DNA of 10,341 nt from Casp-actino8 sp044355095 (GTDB lineage Bacteria; Actinomycetota; Acidimicrobiia; Acidimicrobiales; Ilumatobacteraceae). Shown here piece by piece: positions 6,445 to 10,341 of this stretch. The stretch spans positions 1 through 10,341 of the forward strand of contig JBIKYT010000069.1 of the NCBI GenBank assembly GCA_044355095.1, given 5' to 3'. The notes below the pieces were generated by a model, which saw only the letters and a program-made list of their open reading frames with translations, was not told the origin of the DNA and did no database searches. Position numbers and translations under genes: made by a program. How positions within the stretch are numbered: position 1 is the first letter of the stretch; the number at the start of each line of letters is the position of its first letter.

Positions 6445-7431
6445 ATGCCTGAGCAGCCATCACGAAACCTAGCCATGGAACTCGTTCGAGTCACCGAATC
6501 AGCCGCACTTGCCGCATCACGGTGGGTCGGACGTGGCGACAAGAACGGAGTCGACGCCGCCGCCGTTGACGCCATGCGCACCGTCTTGGCCACCGTGCCG
6601 ATGAGCGGAATCATCGTGATTGGTGAAGGCGAAAAAGACGAAGCGCCAATGTTGTTCAACGGCGAAGCGGTTGGCGATGGCTCAAAGCCCGACACCGACG
6701 TTGCGGTTGACCCCATTGACGGCACCACGTTGACTGCTATGGGCCGTGGTAATGCGTTATCAGTGATTGCGGTATCTGAAAAAGGAACGATGTTTGATCC
6801 AGGTCCGTGTATGTACATGGAAAAGATTGCGGTGGGACCAGATGTCAAAGGTTGTATTGACATCAATGCGTCGTACACCGACAACTTGAAGTGGATCGCT
6901 AAGGCCAAAGGCGAAAGCGTGCGCGACTTGACCGTGATGATTCTTGATCGCGACCGTCACGTGGCCTTGATTGAAGAAGTTCGCTCAACTGGTGCTCGTA
7001 TCAAGTTGATTAGCGACGGCGACATTTTTGGTGCGATTGCAACTGCCTGGCCCGATGCCGGCGTTGACGTGTTGTTCGGTATCGGCGGAACACCCGAAGG
7101 TGTTACGTCAGCCGCTGCACTGAAGTGCATGGGCGGAGAAATTCAAGGCAAGTTGTGGCCGCGCAATGATCAAGAGCGTGCTGCTGCAATTGCGGCCGGG
7201 TACGACTTAGATCAGGTGTTGACCACTGACGACTTAGTGCGCGGAGACAACTGTTTCTTTGCTGCCACTGGTGTCACTGATGGTGAGTTGTTGAAGGGTG
7301 TGCGGTTCCATGCCGGTGGTGCAACCACACAGAGTTTGGTGATGCGTTCACGTTCAGGAACAGTGCGTCTGATTGAAGCCCACCACCAGTTAGAGAAGCT
7401 GGCTCAGATCTCAAGCATCGACTACGCGTGA
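6445..7431 (+). CDS. glpX: Fructose-1,6-bisphosphatase class II
   Basis: This is a 328-residue cytoplasmic enzyme that hydrolyses fructose 1,6-bisphosphate to fructose 6-phosphate, the committed step of gluconeogenesis. Motifs from the ATG at 6445 are GRGDKNGVD (Asp32), VIGEGEKDEAPML (Glu61, Glu63), VDPIDGTT (Asp89, Asp92), a central YMEKIAVGP and FGIGGTPEGV (Glu218). Together these give the metal ligands and substrate loop of the GlpX family, close in position to the E. coli protein (336 aa). A GTG at 6388 would add 19 residues that precede the normal family N-terminus (PSRNLAMELVRVTE). The shorter start also places a -10 hexamer 7 nt upstream. The gene is transcribed away from the surface-protein gene and appears to be monocistronic. 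Some GlpX proteins also accept sedoheptulose bisphosphate; this cannot be decided here. Confidence 0.95.
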   Translation: MPEQPSRNLAMELVRVTESAALAASRWVGRGDKNGVDAAAVDAMRTVLATVPMSGIIVIGEGEKDEAPMLFNGEAVGDGSKPDTDVAVDPIDGTTLTAMGRGNALSVIAVSEKGTMFDPGPCMYMEKIAVGPDVKGCIDINASYTDNLKWIAKAKGESVRDLTVMILDRDRHVALIEEVRSTGARIKLISDGDIFGAIATAWPDAGVDVLFGIGGTPEGVTSAAALKCMGGEIQGKLWPRNDQERAAAIAAGYDLDQVLTTDDLVRGDNCFFAATGVTDGELLKGVRFHAGGATTQSLVMRSRSGTVRLIEAHHQLEKLAQISSIDYA

Positions 7432-7494
7432 TCTCAAGAGTTGAAAATGTCAGTTCCTAGTTTCAATTAAAAGTTGCGAAGATCACGTCTGGCG
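7432..7494. other. Boundary between the glpX region and the AT-rich gene block
   Basis: Two convergent genes end on either side of these 63 bp. The 9-bp word GATCTCAAG occurs at 7407-7415 inside glpX and again at 7430-7438 across its stop codon. A weak inverted repeat TTGAAA...TTTCAA (7441-7446 / 7461-7466, 14-nt loop) has no good T tract. Base composition drops on crossing from glpX into the next genes. No tRNA, integrase site or clear terminator is visible. Confidence 0.4.
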
Positions 7495-8256
7495 TTATTG
7501 AGACACTGAAACCGCTATTCCGTCTAGCAACAGCGATAATTCGTTTTTCCCGTTCGCATCCATTAAGAGAAATTCAGGAGAGACCGTCGAAAGCATTAAG
7601 TTAACTTCACGAAAGAATCTCCGCCGTTTACTTCTCTTTTTCGGTCCAGTAATCGAATTAGCTGCCTCGGCCAGGAATATAGATAACCCCGCCGATAGAC
7701 CCAACCGCCGCTCAAATATTGCAGTATTTACGTCCTGATCGATACTGTGAAGTAGCGAGAGTTTTCCGTAGTTGCCATCAAATTCAAAAGCACAATTTGC
7801 GTATAAATACAACCTCAGAATCGCGTGACGTGCTTGAGATTTCACGTTCGTCGGCAAAAGTTTTGCGCGAAGAATTGTCGCATCCTTAGGTCTATCCACT
7901 TCTTGATTCTCCAACCATTCACCCCCTTCACACCAACGAAGTAAAAAGTAAGAGCGAAATGGCACTAAGACAAGCCACTCCCAAAATCCTGATTCACCAA
8001 TAAGCGCCGGACTCTCTGCAATAACTGGCGAAAGCGCCACATGTAATTGCTCCGCCAAGAATGCGTCTACTGCACTCTCGTCTTCCCCATTGACCAACTT
8101 TATAAAGACAGTTTTCCCCAATGAATCCAAGTCGATAGCAAAAGATTTCGCGTACGGAACTGGAACAGTATTGAGTTCATCAACAGAGCTACGAAGGGCA
8201 AATTCAATTTCTTGAACGTTTTTCACATTGTGGGACAATTTTCTTAACTCATTCAT
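7495..8256 (-). CDS. Uncharacterised protein, DUF6339-like
   Basis: This 253-residue soluble protein is the last gene of a three-gene overlapping set. From memory, its pattern resembles the DUF6339 family: an aromatic helix FWEWLVLVPFRSYFLLRW (91-108), then ARHAILRLYLYA (142-153), then DQDVNTAIFERRLG (173-186) and further helices. The match is by motif spacing, not by search. A basic patch KKRSKRRR (206-213) could contact nucleic acid. No nuclease, methylase or ATPase motif is evident. The ATG overlaps the preceding gene by 8 nt (ATGAATGA), with AGGAG 9 nt upstream. The gene is much more AT-rich by eye than glpX next to it. DUF6339 proteins are found, as I recall, in accessory clusters with restriction-type enzymes, so a defence role is a reasonable but unproven guess. 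Confidence 0.6.
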   Translation of the reverse strand: MNELRKLSHNVKNVQEIEFALRSSVDELNTVPVPYAKSFAIDLDSLGKTVFIKLVNGEDESAVDAFLAEQLHVALSPVIAESPALIGESGFWEWLVLVPFRSYFLLRWCEGGEWLENQEVDRPKDATILRAKLLPTNVKSQARHAILRLYLYANCAFEFDGNYGKLSLLHSIDQDVNTAIFERRLGLSAGLSIFLAEAANSITGPKKRSKRRRFFREVNLMLSTVSPEFLLMDANGKNELSLLLDGIAVSVSQ

Positions 8257-9451
8257 CTACTTCTTCTCCTGAGTCAATTGACTGCTCAATGCCAGGCAAA
8301 AGATTGTCAATATCGGCAAACCCGAGAATTCCTGACACAAAATCTTCGGCTCCTAAGGCGGCCCTTAGTTGGCGTGGTAGTTGATCATGCAAGAATTCCT
8401 GGAATCCAGTTATGCCCTTTGAAACGAAAATTTCGCAAATTTCGCGACAAGTAGCAGATAATTCTTGCTTACTGCCTTTTGACGACCCACCGATTGGCGT
8501 CAACCAAGAACTCCAGGCTTCTGCCACGGTAAGCAAATTCGGTTCCAAGGATTGAACAATTTCGTCAAAATCGAGGGTTTCCATTATCTCAAGGGTTAAT
8601 GGGTCATCTGAAACCTCTTTTGCCAACTCCAACAAGCGCATTGCTATCGAAGGCCCGATACTTTCAGCGATCATTACAGCTAACGCCTTTTCTAAAGTCA
8701 TTCGGGCCTTGACGATGCTCTTAAAATTGGCTATCGAATCATCGTTAACCGTCAATACTGTTCTTAAATCTTTGATAGAGGAATTGATAACAACCGTTGG
8801 ACGGTCAGCATCCTCCAAGACAATTGCAAAAAGTTGTCGTGCCGAAAAAACATTTGTGGCTTCACTAAAATCAACCCATTTATAGTCGAAAAGACTGTTA
8901 CCGGGGGGAACGTCCCTTTTGGTTTTAACAATTACATTGTTTGTCGTGGCCACCACTGTCCCCGGCGAAACTCCAACGCCAGGCGAAATATCAATTTGTC
9001 TCGATGCAACTACTACGGTTTCGATTGTTACCGCTTTAAGAAGATCGTCTACACGCGCAACCCATTCCCCGCTAATGCTTATTTCACCATCGGGAAGTTT
9101 TTTCAGTGTGGCTGCTGACATCTTCCGTCGTCGTTCAGCGTTCCCTGTCTCAATAATCCCTGAACGAATGTCAATTTCTTTGTACGACTTATGCCAGAGA
9201 GCGACGGTTTCGTGAGCACCTTTTGAATTCGCCGGAATACGCGTCTCAATACTGATCCTTATCTCACCACCTAGTCCACCTTGATCTGGCAAATCCTCCA
9301 AGAAAACTTCCCAATCGTCCCATGAAATTTCCTGGACTGCATTAGGAATAGTGGAAATAGTCTGCCAATCATTTCCAGTTGACCGATACTCAAATCGAAT
9401 TTCGCTTGCTGGATTAGATATCTGTGGAAATGCGGTTGCCCCTCTCCTCAC
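8249..9451 (-). CDS. Uncharacterised two-part protein (beta-rich N-terminal half, helical C-terminal half)
   Basis: I do not recognise this 400-residue protein. Residues 1-230 or so are rich in alternating hydrophobic strands (GGEIRISIETRIP, DGEISISGEWVARV, TVVATTNNVIVKTKRDVPPG), which suggests one or two beta-sandwich modules. Residues about 240-400 are helical (MTLEKALAVMIAESIGPSIAMRLLELA is spread over 251-277) and end in an acidic tail. There is no signal peptide, membrane segment, Walker motif or clear catalytic motif, so it may be a structural or adaptor subunit. The GTG start shares a GTGA overlap with the upstream stop and has GGAGG 5 nt before it. The 3' end overlaps the DUF6339-like start. 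This coupling implies fixed stoichiometry, perhaps a complex. Confidence 0.65.
   Translation of the reverse strand: MRRGATAFPQISNPASEIRFEYRSTGNDWQTISTIPNAVQEISWDDWEVFLEDLPDQGGLGGEIRISIETRIPANSKGAHETVALWHKSYKEIDIRSGIIETGNAERRRKMSAATLKKLPDGEISISGEWVARVDDLLKAVTIETVVVASRQIDISPGVGVSPGTVVATTNNVIVKTKRDVPPGNSLFDYKWVDFSEATNVFSARQLFAIVLEDADRPTVVINSSIKDLRTVLTVNDDSIANFKSIVKARMTLEKALAVMIAESIGPSIAMRLLELAKEVSDDPLTLEIMETLDFDEIVQSLEPNLLTVAEAWSSWLTPIGGSSKGSKQELSATCREICEIFVSKGITGFQEFLHDQLPRQLRAALGAEDFVSGILGFADIDNLLPGIEQSIDSGEEVDE
8266..8270 (-). promoter_or_regulatory. Shine-Dalgarno site (AGGAG) of the DUF6339-like gene
   Basis: AGGAG lies 9 nt before the ATG at 8256, inside the upstream reading frame. It fixes the start and shows conventional SD-led initiation, unlike the probable leaderless genes in the rest of the window. 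Confidence 0.6.
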
Positions 9452-10341
9452 GGCTTCCTCCTCGCAATGATCGCCTGCTGACTACTTTGAGTCGCTTCAA
9501 CACGTAACTTCGTTCTAATAATCGCCGAGAATGACTCGAGGCTTCCGACTAAAGATACGGAGACACTGTCAATCGCCGCCGGGACCAACAATCGATACTC
9601 AAGAACGATTGCGTCAACAACCACCGGCTCAATTCCTACTCCAGTTCGAGGCTCCACTTTGATGTCTAGAAGTGGCAAGCGTGAATCACCCTGTTCGCCC
9701 TTCGCCTCAATTCGTACTATTGAAGTCCAATCTTTAGCTTCAGATTTACTCTTATTGCGGACAACTTTAAAGGTTGAATTCACCGTTGCTCGTTCCCCCT
9801 GAAGCAGAAACTGATATGCAGGGGAAACGATTTTGTATGTAGGTCCATTATTTGTACCACCGCTCCGACCACCATTAAGTAGTTTTGCCAGTCCCTCGGG
9901 GATATCAGAATTTCCTTCAATTTTTCGTTTCAAAAGTGATCTCAAAGTTTTAGAGAGATCTGCTCTCATGTTCGTGAAAGCAACTCGCCACCCGATCTGA
10001 TAGTTGACCCGAATTTTGCCCGGCCATCCCCAAAAATTATGTGCAGGTGGTTCGCTATCTCTGAGGAAAACTTCGACATTTCGATCATTTTCACTTAACT
10101 CATCAACAGGCACTCGGAAGTTGCCACCTTTCATGACTGCTACATAAGGAAAGTCAAAACCACTCTGATTGAGGTAACGGACAACCATCCGTGGCCCTCT
10201 GACGAAACTGGTCGAGTTAACCAGTCTCACATCGGTGCCCGATTGGCTGTAACGAGTCTCAAATTCTGTTAGACCCGCCACTTCAGATTCACTTAGCAAT
10301 GTCACGCCGAGGCGAAGTTCGCCCGATAATGCGTTGTGCGA
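9448..10341 (-). CDS. Uncharacterised beta-rich protein, 5' part outside window
   Basis: A GTG at 10305 would give 285 residues, but the same frame stays open for all 12 codons to the window edge (ending GELRLG before that GTG). The extension reads as a plausible strand, so the true start is probably beyond 10341. Numbers here count from the GTG. Residues 1-110 contain short strands and aromatic motifs (NFWGWPGKIRVNYQIGWRV, 90-108). A basic helix follows (SKTLRSLLKRKIEG, 118-131), then a Gly/Asn linker (145-154) and a C-terminal beta-rich module (155-272) like a sandwich fold. No catalytic motif is seen. It could be the C-terminal part of a larger enzyme. It is the first visible gene of the overlapping AT-rich set and ends in GTGA with the next start. 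Confidence 0.6.
   Translation of the reverse strand, partial: SHNALSGELRLGVTLLSESEVAGLTEFETRYSQSGTDVRLVNSTSFVRGPRMVVRYLNQSGFDFPYVAVMKGGNFRVPVDELSENDRNVEVFLRDSEPPAHNFWGWPGKIRVNYQIGWRVAFTNMRADLSKTLRSLLKRKIEGNSDIPEGLAKLLNGGRSGGTNNGPTYKIVSPAYQFLLQGERATVNSTFKVVRNKSKSEAKDWTSIVRIEAKGEQGDSRLPLLDIKVEPRTGVGIEPVVVDAIVLEYRLLVPAAIDSVSVSLVGSLESFSAIIRTKLRVEATQSSQQAIIARRKP
9457..9461 (-). promoter_or_regulatory. Shine-Dalgarno site (GGAGG) of the 400-residue protein gene
   Basis: GGAGG sits within a GAGGAGGA stretch, 5 nt before the GTG at 9451. It is the strongest ribosome-binding site in the window and decides the GTG start at the GTGA overlap. Confidence 0.65.

Noticed and set aside
7441..7473. Intrinsic terminator between glpX and the DUF6339-like gene
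   Set aside because: The only inverted repeat is 6 bp, AT-rich, with a 14-nt loop and no T tract on either strand.
8834..9215. Plus-strand frames at 8834-9118 and 8919-9215 as an antitoxin or small gene
   Set aside because: They have no ribosome-binding site or family pattern and lie opposite a gene fixed by strong overlaps and SD sites.
9448..10305. PD-(D/E)XK nuclease in the rightmost gene
   Set aside because: DIKVEPR and RIEAKGE stretches superficially suggest an ExK motif, but no paired Asp with the right spacing and fold context could be found.

Overview
The window looks like part of the chromosome of a free-living actinobacterium, possibly of the Acidimicrobiia. This rests on four things: the mix of genes (a class II fructose bisphosphatase and a Thr-rich surface protein with an LPETG motif among them), moderate to high GC in the core genes, frequent GTG starts, and TANNNT -10 hexamers 6-8 nt before likely starts, which fits leaderless transcription. 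The taxon is an inference; there is no rRNA or other marker.

Left edge (1-1730). The first 96 bases are the 5' end of murA (peptidoglycan precursor synthesis), read leftward off the window. A major facilitator transporter is read divergently from it. Its longest reading overlaps murA, and a GTG at 134 with its own -10 element resolves this. A hairpin plus T-tract terminator follows the transporter and lies inside the 3' end of the convergent hydrolase gene.

Middle, minus strand (1660-5195). Four genes form a probable operon, in transcription order: an S9-family prolyl-oligopeptidase-type peptidase, a small protein made of two ungapped copies of one domain, a protein with a C-terminal J domain (HPD motif), and a small alpha/beta hydrolase. 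The last two overlap by ATGA. Peptidase, J protein and hydrolase could share a housekeeping role in protein or peptide turnover, but nothing in the sequence proves it.

Surface protein and glpX (5230-7431). A minus-strand gene encodes an LPETG motif, two membrane segments, four TTTVPSA repeats, a run of 30 threonines and a C-terminal DUF1566/Lcl-type domain. It is flanked by a short 8-bp tandem repeat and a hairpin. glpX (class II fructose-1,6-bisphosphatase, gluconeogenesis) is read divergently from it.

Right part (7495-10341). Three tightly overlapping minus-strand genes are clearly more AT-rich by eye than glpX, have strong Shine-Dalgarno sites, and match no family I know with confidence. 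The last gene resembles the DUF6339 family. The first runs off the window. This looks like the distal end of an accessory, possibly defence-related, operon whose recognisable enzymes would lie beyond position 10341. It is the best candidate here for an undescribed system. No RNA genes, CRISPR arrays, insertion sequences or gene-free stretches above 300 bases were seen.
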